Below, one piece after another: positions 42,699-52,500 of a stretch of DNA of 64,000 nucleotides. The translations under genes and the position numbers were made by a program. Where the stretch lies: the NCBI RefSeq assembly GCF_001424105.1, contig NZ_LMQH01000011.1, positions 323,402-387,401 on the forward strand. The letters are read 5' to 3'. Under the pieces are notes generated by a model, which made no database searches, was not told the DNA's origin, and saw only the letters and a list, made by a program, of their open reading frames with translations. Source of the DNA: Chryseobacterium sp. Leaf394. GTDB taxonomy: Bacteria > Bacteroidota > Bacteroidia > Flavobacteriales > Weeksellaceae. Position 1 is the stretch's first letter, and each line of letters starts with the position of its first letter.

Positions 42699-43529
42699 AT
42701 GGAAAACTCAAAATACCCGAATTATATTTTCGACTGGCTGGGAGGGCTAATCCTCTTTTTAGGATATGTAATCGGAAGTATGTTTGTCGGTTTTGCTGGA
42801 CTTGCCGGAAAATTTATTTTTAAACTGGATTTCGTGCAGAAACCATGGTTTTTAATGATTTCAAATGCAATTGTCTTTTGCCTGATGATTGCTGCATTCG
42901 ATTTTTTAATGGTGCGTCAGAAAACTGGAAAGAAATTGAATTTTAATTTTTCACCAACCAACTTTTACACTTATCTGTTAATTTTCCCGATGATGCTGGG
43001 AATGATGTTTATAGGTGAATTTATCACTTCTCAGATTCCTACAACCGGACCTTTTTTCGGAGATTTTTATAAGTTTTTTGAAAGAATAATGGAAGGATTC
43101 ATCAATGATCCCATTATAATGGTCATCATGGCGGTCATCATGGCGCCGATTTTTGAAGAAATTATTTTCAGAGGAATTATTCAGAAAGGTTTAATTAATA
43201 ATGGGGTAGAACCATGGAAGGCCATTTTGCTGGCGAGTGTTTTATTTGGACTGATTCATGGAAATCCTTGGCAGTTTGTGGGTGCAACTTTATTAGGTTG
43301 TGTTTTGGGTTTGGTGTATTACAAAACAAAATCCCTTCTTTTGCCCATGCTTTTGCATGGTTTTAACAATCTCTGTTCGGCCGTTTTGATTTTTTACACT
43401 CAAAAAGAAAGTTTTGCAGAAGCCTTTGAAATGCAGGGTTGGATGATTCTTGTAATTGGAATTGTACTTTTTTCAGTATTTTTCTATCTCTTTGCATTTA
43501 AAAATAAAGTTCGTTATACAGAATCTTAG
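42699..43529 (+). CDS. CPBP family intramembrane glutamic endopeptidase
   Basis: This 276-aa inner-membrane protein has about eight helices. It carries the three CAAX-protease/bacteriocin-processing (CPBP/Abi) motifs: APIFEEIIFRG with E153, E154 and R158; FGLIHGNPWQF with a histidine about 30 residues later; and LLHGFNN with a second histidine and Asn near residue 225. Members cleave membrane peptides or modify prenylated or bacteriocin peptides, and some confer immunity. Partner unknown. Downstream lies the 199-bp inverted-repeat element. Confidence 0.88.
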   Translation: MENSKYPNYIFDWLGGLILFLGYVIGSMFVGFAGLAGKFIFKLDFVQKPWFLMISNAIVFCLMIAAFDFLMVRQKTGKKLNFNFSPTNFYTYLLIFPMMLGMMFIGEFITSQIPTTGPFFGDFYKFFERIMEGFINDPIIMVIMAVIMAPIFEEIIFRGIIQKGLINNGVEPWKAILLASVLFGLIHGNPWQFVGATLLGCVLGLVYYKTKSLLLPMLLHGFNNLCSAVLIFYTQKESFAEAFEMQGWMILVIGIVLFSVFFYLFAFKNKVRYTES

Positions 43530-43535
43530 ATAACC

Positions 43536-43734
43536 TTGACGCATGAGCCACAGAGTTTAGTTTTAAGTTTTTGCGCTTATTTTAAGGCACATTATTAGAA
43601 AATCAAAGATTTTTATTTTTGGAAACTTTTAGATTTTCCTCATTTTAATTTTACAAAAATCTTTGATTTTTCCTCTTATGTGATCTAAAATATTCTAAAT
43701 CCTAATAAAAATTCTTCTTTGACTCATGTGTCAA
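43536..43734. mobile_element. 199-bp long inverted-repeat element
   Basis: The left arm (43536 onward: TTGACGCATGAGCCA) and right arm (to 43734: TGACTCATGTGTCAA) are inverted. The arms remain alignable for about 85 bp inward to the matched cores AAATCAAAGATTTTT and its complement, and about 30 bp separates them. The whole can fold into one long imperfect hairpin. No ORF. A half copy is at 40125-40201. No target-site duplication identified. Confidence 0.65.
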
Positions 43735-43787
43735 AACCAAACTATAATCATTAAAATTCGATAAAAATTCTGGTTAATAAAATAAAA

Positions 43788-44357
43788 ATGGAAATATTAG
43801 TAGCCACCCACAATCTTCATAAAAAAGAAGAAATACAACAGATTTTAGGAAATGATTTTACCGTAAAAAGTCTTGCAGATTATGATCTTCACGACGAAAT
43901 TGTTGAAGACGGAGATTCTTTCAATGCCAATGCCTTAATAAAAGCCAAATACTGTTTCGAAAAAACAGGAATTCCAAGTCTGGGAGACGACAGCGGTTTG
44001 GTTGTGGAATCTTTAGACGGAAGACCCGGAATTTTTTCTGCCCGATACGCCGGAGATCACGATTTTGCAAAAAACATAGAAAAAGTTTTAAGCGAAATGG
44101 AATATATTGAAAACAGAAAAGCCTATTTCATCACAGTTTTATGTTATTATGATGGAAATGGTGCCCAATATTTCGATGGCAGAGTTCATGGAAATTTACT
44201 GACAGAAAATAAAGGTCACAAAGGTTTTGGCTACGATCCGATTTTTGTTCCTGAAGGTCACGAAATTACCTTTGCTGAGATGAATCCGGAAGATAAAAAC
44301 AAAATCAGCCACAGAAAACAGGCCTTGGATTTGTTTCTGGATTTTTTACAGGCATAG
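43788..44357 (+). CDS. rdgB: Non-canonical purine NTP pyrophosphatase (RdgB/HAM1)
   Basis: This 189-aa cytoplasmic house-cleaning enzyme hydrolyses dITP, ITP and XTP to monophosphates. Family landmarks are intact: LVATHNLHKKEEIQQIL near the N-terminus (THN/K substrate loop), GDSFNANALIKAKY (about 43-56), GDDSGLVVESLDGRPGIFSARY (about 66-87, with the metal-binding Asp pair) and the C-terminal SHRKQAL. The length matches the family. The stop is followed by an inverted hexamer-repeat stem. Confidence 0.95.
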   Translation: MEILVATHNLHKKEEIQQILGNDFTVKSLADYDLHDEIVEDGDSFNANALIKAKYCFEKTGIPSLGDDSGLVVESLDGRPGIFSARYAGDHDFAKNIEKVLSEMEYIENRKAYFITVLCYYDGNGAQYFDGRVHGNLLTENKGHKGFGYDPIFVPEGHEITFAEMNPEDKNKISHRKQALDLFLDFLQA

Positions 44358-44420
44358 GTTGAGGTTGAGGTTTGCGGGCGATCAATTTTCATCTTAACCT
44401 AAGCCTTAGCCTCAACCTTT
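44357..44420 (+). terminator. Hexamer-repeat stem downstream of rdgB (probable terminator)
   Basis: AGGTTGAGGTTGAGGTTT at the left and CCTTAGCCTCAACCTTTT at the right are 6-nt-period tracts in inverse orientation. They can pair as a stem of about 16 bp with some mismatches, followed by TTTTATCG. The hexamers are the same family as at 1062-1112. Confidence 0.5.
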
Positions 44421-44451
44421 TATCGTACATTTGCTTTAATAAACTATTGAT

Positions 44452-45366
44452 TTGAGTACTTATTTAACGATATTAGGTTTTAATTCTGCAATACCAACGG
44501 TGAATACTTCTCCCACGGCGCAACTTCTGGAAATGGAAGAACGCTGTTTCCTCATAGACTGTGGCGAAGGAACGCAGGTGCAGCTGAGAAAAGCAAAGGC
44601 GAGATTTTCAAAAATCAATCATATTTTTATATCCCATCTACATGGTGATCACTGTTTTGGTCTGCCAGGACTGATTGCGTCTTTCAGGCTTTTGGGAAGG
44701 GAAGTTCCGCTGCATGTTTACGGTCCGAAAGGAATTAAAAAAATGCTGGATACCATCTTCACCATTACCGAAACGCACAGAGGTTTTGAGGTGATTTATC
44801 ATGAACTGGATAAAGATTATTCAGAAAAAATCTACGAAGACAACAGGGTAGAAGTGTACACCATTCCGCTTGACCACAGGATTTACTGCAATGGTTATCT
44901 GTTTAAAGAAAAACCGAAAGAACGTCATATTAATATAGAAGAAGTTTCAAAATATCCTGAAATTGAAACCTGCGACTATCATAATCTGAAAGCAGGAAAA
45001 GATTTTGTTTTGAGTGACGGATATGTTTTGAAAAATGAAGTTTTAACCACAAGTCCTGCGCCATCCGTTTCTTATGCGTTTTGCAGCGACACAAGATATT
45101 TAGAATCTGTAATTCCGATTATAAAAAATGTGACGGTTCTGTACCACGAAGCTACATTTTTGCATGATTTAAAGGAAATGGCAGATTACACCGGTCACAC
45201 GACAGCTTTGGAAGCAGCGACAATTGCCAAAAAAGCAGAAGTTGGTAAGTTAATTTTAGGGCATTTCTCCAACCGTTACGGAGATTTGACGGTTTTCACA
45301 GACGAAGCGAGGACGGTTTTTCCAAACTCATATCTTCCCAAGGCTTTGGAGTGTGTGAAAATTTGA
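44452..45366 (+). CDS. rnz: Ribonuclease Z
   Basis: This 304-aa metallo-beta-lactamase-fold endonuclease matures tRNA 3' ends. The zinc motif HLHGDHCFGLPG is at about 61-72; further ligands are in LDHRIYCNGY, SDTRYLESVI and ILGHFSNRY. The N-terminal strand (LTILGFNSAIPT) fits the family, placing the start at a TTG codon at 44452: no ATG is in frame nearby upstream and the first in-frame ATG lies inside the fold. No recognisable promoter box; the upstream hexamer stem occupies most of the leader. Confidence 0.93.
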   Translation: MSTYLTILGFNSAIPTVNTSPTAQLLEMEERCFLIDCGEGTQVQLRKAKARFSKINHIFISHLHGDHCFGLPGLIASFRLLGREVPLHVYGPKGIKKMLDTIFTITETHRGFEVIYHELDKDYSEKIYEDNRVEVYTIPLDHRIYCNGYLFKEKPKERHINIEEVSKYPEIETCDYHNLKAGKDFVLSDGYVLKNEVLTTSPAPSVSYAFCSDTRYLESVIPIIKNVTVLYHEATFLHDLKEMADYTGHTTALEAATIAKKAEVGKLILGHFSNRYGDLTVFTDEARTVFPNSYLPKALECVKI

Positions 45367-45521
45367 GAAAAATTTAAATAGTAAGATATCTTGTAGTTAT
45401 GTTTTAAGATTAAAAAAATCTATTGGACAGTTTGTTTAATGAATATTTAAAATATTAACTTAATCAAAACTTAATAACTTCAAAATCTTAAGAGTTTAAA
45501 TTAAAAAATGGTATTTAAATA

Positions 45522-46295
45522 ATGAAGTTGAATTTTTCAGAATTAAAAGATTTTCTTGACGAAAAAGCAGATGTTTACAACAATACGGAATTCATTAATG
45601 ATGATCCGGTTCAGATTCCGCACCGTTTTTCTTTGAAACAGGATATCGAGATCGCTGGATTTTTGGCTGCTACAATTTCGTGGGGAAACAGAAAGTCTAT
45701 AATTAAATCTGCTGAGAAAATGCTTGACATTATGGGAAATTCTCCCTATGATTTTGTAATGAATTACTCTCAGAAAGATTTAGATTTTATTAAAGACAAA
45801 AGTATCCACAGAACTTTTAACGGAGAAGATTTTGCTTATTTCATTACACAATTTCATAAAATTTATACTGAAAATGAAAGTCTTGAAGATTTGTTTTTAA
45901 TTAATGAAGAGGAAAATAATTTTCAACATTCAATAGAGCGGTTCAGACAGAAATTTTTAGGAATTGAAAAACACAGAACGCACAAACATGTAAGTTCACC
46001 TTACAAGAATTCTACCTCAAAACGAATTATCATGTTTTTGAGATGGATGACCAGAAAAGATAACCGCGGCGTAGATTTTGGAATCTGGGAAAATATTGAT
46101 CAGAAGTTTTTATCGATTCCTCTGGATGTGCACACCGGAAATATTTCAAGAAAATTAGGTTTGATTTCAAGAACTCAGAATGACTGGAAAACCGTGGAAG
46201 AATTAGATGTAATCATCAGAAAATTTGATGAAAAAGATCCTGCGAAATACGATTTTGCATTGTTTGGATTAGGAGTAACGAAGGAATTATTTTAA
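45522..46295 (+). CDS. TIGR02757/DUF2400 family protein
   Basis: This 257-aa cytoplasmic protein of the TIGR02757 family is common in Bacteroidota. Recognisable blocks are PVQIPHRFSLKQDIEIAGFL (about 28-47), ATISWGNRKSIIKSAEKML, MFLRWMTRKDNRGVDFGIW (about 168-186), PLDVHTGNISRKLGL and the C-terminal YDFALFGLGVTKELF. Biochemical function is not established. The LDVHT..I.R.LGL block has a helix-hairpin-helix-like look, which suggests a nucleic-acid role by inference only. It is followed after 11 bp by the DUF1003-like gene on the same strand. Confidence 0.88.
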   Translation: MKLNFSELKDFLDEKADVYNNTEFINDDPVQIPHRFSLKQDIEIAGFLAATISWGNRKSIIKSAEKMLDIMGNSPYDFVMNYSQKDLDFIKDKSIHRTFNGEDFAYFITQFHKIYTENESLEDLFLINEEENNFQHSIERFRQKFLGIEKHRTHKHVSSPYKNSTSKRIIMFLRWMTRKDNRGVDFGIWENIDQKFLSIPLDVHTGNISRKLGLISRTQNDWKTVEELDVIIRKFDEKDPAKYDFALFGLGVTKELF

Positions 46296-46306
46296 ACAGA
46301 AAAATA

Positions 46307-46837
46307 ATGAAAACATCACACGAAAATATAGAATTGCTCGAAAAACTTGCAGACGGCATCACTTCATGGATTGGCTCTATACCGTCTCTCATTATTCATA
46401 CATTACTTTTCCTTACCTCATTTTTACTACCCGTTTTCGGTGTAGTAGATTTTGATAAAATGCTTTTGGTGCTCACGACGGTTTTGTCTTTGGAAGCAAT
46501 TTATTTATCCATCCTTATTCAGATGTCGGTAAATAAAAGCAATGAAAAAATTGAAGACATTCAGGAAGACATCGAAGATATTCAGGAAGATATTGAAGAG
46601 ATCAGCGAAGATATAGAGGAAATTAGTGAGGATTTGGAGGAAATCAGCGAAGATATTGAAGATATCCAGGAAGATATCGAGGAAATTAATGAAGATGAAG
46701 ACGAAGAAGACCACAATGAAAGAGCTAAAAAAGCTATTCTTAAAAGCAATGTAAATTCCAATAAAAACGAAATTAAATTTTTAAAAGACAAAATCGCCGA
46801 ACTTCAGAATAAAATTGATGAACTGAAAAAGGATTAA
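46307..46837 (+). CDS. DUF1003-like membrane protein with acidic heptad coiled coil
   Basis: This 176-aa protein begins with an amphipathic segment (ELLEKLADGITSWIGSIPSL) and two transmembrane helices (about 24-42, 50-68). The second carries VLTTVLSLEAIYLSILIQMS, similar to the DUF1003 signature LSLEA...I..S. The following ~60 residues are a perfect acidic heptad repeat built from EDIEDIQ/EDIEEIS units, a long coiled coil exposed in the cytoplasm. A Lys-rich tail with KNEIKFLKDKIAELQNKIDELKK extends it. Function unknown; probably oligomerises through the coiled coil. Confidence 0.75.
   Translation: MKTSHENIELLEKLADGITSWIGSIPSLIIHTLLFLTSFLLPVFGVVDFDKMLLVLTTVLSLEAIYLSILIQMSVNKSNEKIEDIQEDIEDIQEDIEEISEDIEEISEDLEEISEDIEDIQEDIEEINEDEDEEDHNERAKKAILKSNVNSNKNEIKFLKDKIAELQNKIDELKKD
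46550..46700 (+). repeat. In-frame 21-nt-period coding repeat
   Basis: Units of about 21 nt (gaagatattgargatatyca-like) encode seven EDIEEIS-type heptads in a row. Such DNA repeats can expand or contract by slippage in steps of one heptad. Confidence 0.7.
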
Positions 46838-46862
46838 AACTAAAGAAATAGTACACCACACG

Positions 46863-46884
46863 AGACCAATTTACTGATTGGTCT
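46863..46884 (+). terminator. Hairpin downstream of the DUF1003-like gene
   Basis: The perfect 8-bp stem AGACCAAT/ATTGGTCT with a 6-nt loop is followed by a T-rich stretch (TATGTTATTTT), 26 bp after the stop. Confidence 0.6.
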
Positions 46885-46994
46885 TATGTTATTTTAAAAT
46901 TAGAATCGAATTAAAATTCAATTAAAATGCAGTAATTTACAATATTGTTATTAATTATCTGTAACATAATGTGTTTTAAATCAATAAAATTTGG

Positions 46995-47002
46995 TATTTT
47001 TG
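46995..47002 (+). promoter_or_regulatory. -7 box for the first choice-of-anchor L gene
   Basis: TATTTTTG lies 16 nt before the ATG at 47019. An identical box and spacing precede the second paralogue (49513-49520). Confidence 0.5.
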
Positions 47003-47018
47003 GACAAACAATCTGAAA

Positions 47019-49379
47019 ATGTTAAATTATAGATCAAAAAATTACCTTTTATTTTTACTTTTAGTTTTGTTTTCTTCTCAAATTTTTGCCCAAAAGTCTG
47101 GAAGAAAAGTTTTAACCGAAAACAAGAGTAGTGAAAGTATGAAAGCAGGCGCATTTATAGATGTAAATGTTGCTACATATACTCCAAGCAATTACACTAT
47201 TGAGCAACTGATTAAAAATGTATTGATTTCCGGAGGTTCTTCATGCGCACCACCCAATGTTAGTAATGTTACGGTTTCACCAAACCAGCTTCATACAGAT
47301 ACCGAAAGAGCCTGGGGTTATTTTCATAAAGGTACTACCAATTTCCCTTTTAATGATGGAGTTGTTTTGGTAACAGGAAAGGCCAGAAGAGCGGGTAATG
47401 TGCTGGAAGGAAATCTTGGTGATACCGTACCGGGGAGTACCGGAAGCGATCCGGATCTTGTGACGGCTATTAATCCTTCAGCAGGACTTAATGATGCTGT
47501 TTTTATAGAATTTGATTTCGTTCCGAACAACTCCCAGATTAATTTTAATTATATTTTTGCCTCTGAAGAATATACGTCAACGTTCCCATGTGGAGTTTTC
47601 TCTGATGGTTTTGCTCTTCTGTTAAAACCAAACACACCAGGATCTACTTATACTAACATGGCTATATTGCCGGGAGGTAACGGGCCTGTGAGTGTTACGA
47701 ATATAGTACCCGGGGGAGTAGGTTTTGCTTGCGGACCAATAAACGCAGCCTACTTTGGCGGACTGAATACTACAAATATCGAAACTAATTTCAATGGACG
47801 TACTATTCCGCTAACAGCTACTGCAACGGTAACTCCCGGTCAGTCTTATCACTTTAAAATGGTTTTGGCAGATGCTTCAGATTCAGGTTATGATTCCGCG
47901 GTATTTATTCAGGGAGGATCATTTGATCTTGGGATGACCATTGTAGATCCTAATGGTAATCCTATTCCGGAAAGTATTAATGTCTGTGATAATACACCTA
48001 CAGTACTGAAGGCTCAGATAACTGTGCTTCCAGGTACTACATATCAATGGTTTAAAGATGGGGTACCTATTCCCGGGGCAACATCAATGACGTATACAGC
48101 GACTACTCCGGGAGTGTATAAAGTTCAGGTTACAGTTCCGGGAGCCTCATGTCCTGTGGAAGCTCAGGTAACCATTATTGGCGGCACAAGTCCTGTTATA
48201 CAAAATGCAACCTTAAAACTTTGTGCTACACCAAGTAATTCTACTTTCAATTTAGATTCTGCTAAGCCTTCAATCAGTACAACTGCAGGAGCTGTATTTA
48301 AATTTTACCTGCAGCAGGCAGATGCAGTTGCTGGAAATGCAAATAATATTACTGCAACAACTGCATTTAACGGAACAGATGGACAGATACTTTATGTAAA
48401 TGTTTCAAACGGAGCTTTCTGTTCCAGAGTGGCAATGCTTACATTAAGAAAAGAAGAAACTCCTGTAGCGACAGTTACAGCTCCAAGAATCAAAATATGT
48501 AACGGTGAGTCTGTAGTACTTACTGCTGCCGGAGGGGTTACCTATCAGTGGGGAGATAATTCGGCAAGTGGAGCTGTGAGAACCGTAAGCCCAAGTGTAA
48601 CAACTACGTACAGTGTTTATGCAATCGGTGCACAAGGTTGTAAATCTTTGCAGCCAGCCAGTATCACAATCGAAGTTGTTCCTGCAATTACTTCAACACT
48701 TACCGGTGGATGGATTTGTAATGGTGATAATATTACACTTGATGCAGGTGCAGGTCCTAATTACACATATCAATGGAGTAACGGTGCTACAACACAGACT
48801 ATAACAGTAGGAGCCGGCGGTATTTACGGAGTTACAATATCCAATGGTGTTTGTACAAAGCTCTTCACCACAGAAGTGAAAATCGCGGTTCCGCCAACCA
48901 TTACGAACATTAATTATGCTAATGATAACATCACCATTTCAGTAAGTAATCCAAGCAACGGCGCACTGGAATATTCGTTAGACAATGGACTGACATGGCA
49001 GAATTCAAATATTTTTACCAATGTTCCTAAAAACAAGCTCGTTTTCATTCAGGTGAGAGTAAAGACGACGAGTTGTGTGGGCTATCTTGAGTATTACACT
49101 TTCAACATGCAGAATGTAATCACACCAAACGGTGACAATGTGAATGATATCATTGATTTCAGAGGTGTAGCGGGTAATAAGAACTTTACAGCTCAGGTTT
49201 CTGACCGTTATGGTAGAGTAGTATACAGATACGAGAAAGTAAGACCTTATTGGGACGGTTTCTTCCAGGGCAAGAAATTATCAACATCATCTTACTGGTA
49301 TCAAATCACTTTTGAAGATCCTGCAAGTAAACAGACAACGGTAAAAACGGGTTGGATTTTACTGAAAAATATTGAATAA
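47019..49379 (+). CDS. Choice-of-anchor L / Ig-like / T9SS type B (gliding-associated CTD) protein 1
   Basis: This 786-aa secreted protein has a signal peptide (ending SSQIFAQ) and a choice-of-anchor L region (about 40-300: RAWGYFHKGTTNFPFNDGVV, IEFDFVPNNSQINFNYIFAS, NMAILPGGNGPVSVTNI). Four or five Ig/PKD-like beta modules follow (TYQWFKDGVPIPGATS, SVVLTAAGGVTYQW, NGATTQTITVGAGG). The last ~85 residues are a gliding-motility-associated type B sorting domain (NVITPNGDNVNDIIDFRGV ... DRYGRVVYRY ... LSTSSYWYQITFE). The inferred fate is export by T9SS. Two paralogues follow directly. Role unknown; possibly a surface adhesin or a protein secreted for attachment or biofilm. Confidence 0.86.
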   Translation: MLNYRSKNYLLFLLLVLFSSQIFAQKSGRKVLTENKSSESMKAGAFIDVNVATYTPSNYTIEQLIKNVLISGGSSCAPPNVSNVTVSPNQLHTDTERAWGYFHKGTTNFPFNDGVVLVTGKARRAGNVLEGNLGDTVPGSTGSDPDLVTAINPSAGLNDAVFIEFDFVPNNSQINFNYIFASEEYTSTFPCGVFSDGFALLLKPNTPGSTYTNMAILPGGNGPVSVTNIVPGGVGFACGPINAAYFGGLNTTNIETNFNGRTIPLTATATVTPGQSYHFKMVLADASDSGYDSAVFIQGGSFDLGMTIVDPNGNPIPESINVCDNTPTVLKAQITVLPGTTYQWFKDGVPIPGATSMTYTATTPGVYKVQVTVPGASCPVEAQVTIIGGTSPVIQNATLKLCATPSNSTFNLDSAKPSISTTAGAVFKFYLQQADAVAGNANNITATTAFNGTDGQILYVNVSNGAFCSRVAMLTLRKEETPVATVTAPRIKICNGESVVLTAAGGVTYQWGDNSASGAVRTVSPSVTTTYSVYAIGAQGCKSLQPASITIEVVPAITSTLTGGWICNGDNITLDAGAGPNYTYQWSNGATTQTITVGAGGIYGVTISNGVCTKLFTTEVKIAVPPTITNINYANDNITISVSNPSNGALEYSLDNGLTWQNSNIFTNVPKNKLVFIQVRVKTTSCVGYLEYYTFNMQNVITPNGDNVNDIIDFRGVAGNKNFTAQVSDRYGRVVYRYEKVRPYWDGFFQGKKLSTSSYWYQITFEDPASKQTTVKTGWILLKNIE

Positions 49380-49399
49380 AATTTAGTTTAAATAATAGG

Positions 49400-49424
49400 A
49401 AAGCCGGCAGAAATGTCGGCTTTT
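49400..49424 (+). terminator. Rho-independent terminator
   Basis: AAAGCCGGC pairs with GTCGGCTTT over a short loop (one mismatch) and is followed by a T-run. Confidence 0.75.
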
Positions 49425-49512
49425 TTATTTCACGACAGTAAAAGTTTAGTTTTCAATAATTTGTAAAATAAAACTTATAGCAATAATCATTAAATGACTT
49501 AAAAAAAAATGC

Positions 49513-49520
49513 TATTTTTG
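49513..49520 (+). promoter_or_regulatory. -7 box for the second choice-of-anchor L gene
   Basis: TATTTTTG with a 16-nt gap to the ATG at 49537, identical in sequence and spacing to the box of the first paralogue. Confidence 0.5.
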
Positions 49521-49536
49521 TTGAAAATAATGTAAA

Positions 49537-52500
49537 ATGATCATTAGAAGTACAAGAAATTTATTTTTGACTTTGCTCACGATATTATACTCAACTGTAT
49601 TGTTTTCACAAGACAGGAGTAAACAGGTTTTGAAACAGCCCACATCTCAGACAATGAAGGCAGGAGCGTTTATTGATATTAATACACCAAATTATCCACA
49701 GTCTTCATTTAGCATTACACAATTAATCACCAATGTACTGATTGCGGGGAATACGACCTGTACTACCCCAAACGTAAGTAATGTTGTAGTGTCTCCGAAT
49801 CTGGCTGTGAGCGATCCAAACAGAAGTTGGGGGTACTTTAACAAAGGTGGAACCAATTTTCCATTCACCAATGGTATTGTTTTGACGACAGGTTATGCAG
49901 CAAGAGCGGGGAACTCTTTTCAGTCCGGTCAGTTAAGCAATATTCTCCCGACTCAGGATGATGCAGATTTGGCAGCTGTACTGAATCTTCCTCCGGGTGC
50001 TTTAAAAGATGCATCATATATAGAATTTGATTTTGTACCTACTGCCAACACAGTTTCATTCAGATATTTATTTGCCTCAGAAGAGTACGAAGGGAATTTT
50101 CCATGTACCATTACCGACGGTTTTGCACTTTTGCTGAGACCAGTCTCTGGTGGAGCTTACACAAATCTTGCAGTACTACCTGGAGGAGCAGGCCCTGTAA
50201 GTGTCACCAATATTATTCCTTCAACCTATAACTGCGGACCTAAAAACGCTCAGTATTTTGGAGGTCAGAATACAGCTAATATAGAAACCAATTTCAGTGG
50301 AAGAACAGTTCCTTTAACTGCAACTGCAACAGTAGTACCTGGTCAGGCTTATCATTTTAAAATGGTTTTGGCAGATTACCAGGATTCTGCTTATGATTCG
50401 GGCGTGTTTTTAGAGGCGGGATCTTTTGATATCGGTGTTCAGATTCTCGGTCCCACTGGCGTTCAGCTTCCTGCATCAATAAATGTATGTGATAATGCGC
50501 CACAAACATTTACAGCTTCTGTACAGAATCCAAATGCAACTTACCAGTGGTTTTTAAACAATGTTGCAATAGCTGGCGCTACAACTGCTACATTTACTGC
50601 TACACAGCCGGGAGTTTATAAAGTAGAAGTATTGTTCCCCGGCAGTACCTGCCCAGGCACAGCTACAGTAACGATAGTTGGAGGGACTTCACCCACAACT
50701 CAAAATGCAACACTCACGGCCTGCTATGCGCAGGGAAATGCAATATTTGATTTAACAAGTGCAAATGCTGCTGTAAGTACTACCCCTGGAGCTACGTTTT
50801 CATATTATTTAAATCAAAATGATGCTAATGCGGGAAATGCAAGTACAATTCAGACTCCAACAGCATTTCCGAGCCCTGGTAACCAGACTATTTATGTTTT
50901 GGTTAAAAATGGTTTCTGTTCAAAAGTAGCGCAGCTTCAACTCATAAAGGCGCCGGAAATCACGGCAAATATTGCACAGCCTACTGTTCTTACCTGTACA
51001 AATTCACAGATCACACTGAATGGTTCCTCATCTGTTTACCCAGCAGGTTCTGCCTTTGCGTGGACTACCACTGGGGGGAATATCGTTTCAGGGGGAAATA
51101 CATTAAATGCAGTTGTAAACACTGCAGGAACATATACTTTAACAATTTCAAATACTTATCAACCGGGAAATCTGACCTGTACTGCAGTTTCAAGTGTTAC
51201 GGTTACGGGCGACAGTGCGCCGCCTTCACCTACATTAACGGCATCCAAAATTCAGATTTGCTCTGGTGAATCTGTTATTCTTACCGCCGGAGGAGGTGTT
51301 ACTTACAACTGGAATGCACTCCCAGGTACTGGAAATACACAGGCTGTAAACCCAACAACTACTACTACCTATTCAGTGACTGCGGTGGGAGCGAATGGCT
51401 GTCCTTCTGCAAATCCAGCTACTATAACAATTGAGGTTTCACAACCCATCACTGTGCAGAATGCATCTTTACTAAAATGTTATTCTCCGAATGGAATTGT
51501 TTATGATTTAACTGAAGCTCAGCCACAGATTACTTCCGCCGGAAGTGCAACATTTGCATATTACCTTCTTCAGTCTGACGCGAATCAGGGAAATAACAAT
51601 ACTATAAATGCTCCAACAACTTTCACAAGTCCTGGAAATCAGACAATTTATGTGTTAGTTAAAAACGGAGCCTGTTCATACGTTGTTACACTTCAGTTAC
51701 AGACAACAGCTGTTACCACATTAAATATTGCTGCACCTATAACAATTACCTGTACAACACCTCAGATTACATTAAATGCATCCGGCTCAACAATTCCGGC
51801 TGGTTCAACGATCGCCTGGGCAGCCACGGGAGGAGGAAATATTGTTTCGGGAGGAAATACTTTAAATCCTGTTGTAAATGCAGGAGGAACATATACTTTA
51901 ACGGTTTCAAATACAACACAGCCAGGAAATCTTACCTGTACGTTTACTTCAAACGTTAATGTTGTGCAGGATACCACAGCACCATCGACGCTTGTTACAG
52001 CCACTGCTCCTCAGATTTGTCCGGGAGAATCTGTTACACTTACAGCATCTGGCGGTGCTACTTATATTTGGACAGGTTTAGCTGGAACTGGAAATACTCA
52101 GACGGTTACACCTGCTGTTACAACTTCATACACCGTTACTGCGGTAGGAGCGAACGGCTGCGTGTCTGCTCAACCTGCAACGATTACAATCATAGTTGGT
52201 CCGCCCACGCCATTCTTAACTGCATCTAAAACTAAAATCTGTGCAGGTGAATCTGTTACGCTTACTGCAACAGGAGGAGTTACCTACAATTGGGGAACTT
52301 TACCGGGTAACGGAAGTACTCAGGTTGTGAGTCCTACCATCACAACTACATATCAGGTAATCGCACTGGGAGGAAACGGATGTACTACAAATATACCTGC
52401 CACAATCACGGTTGAAGTAGTGCCAGCTATTGTATCAAGTCTTCAGGATGTACTTGTTTGCGCAGGTGATAACGGGACTTTGGATGCAGGTGCCGGGCCG

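Noticed and set aside
42699..43529. CPBP protease as part of a bacteriocin or abortive-infection system
   Set aside because: No precursor peptide, transporter or immunity gene is nearby; the neighbours are housekeeping genes.
46505..46791. Ser- and Phe-rich antisense frames over the DUF1003-like gene
   Set aside because: They are complements of the acidic heptad repeat and have no independent support.
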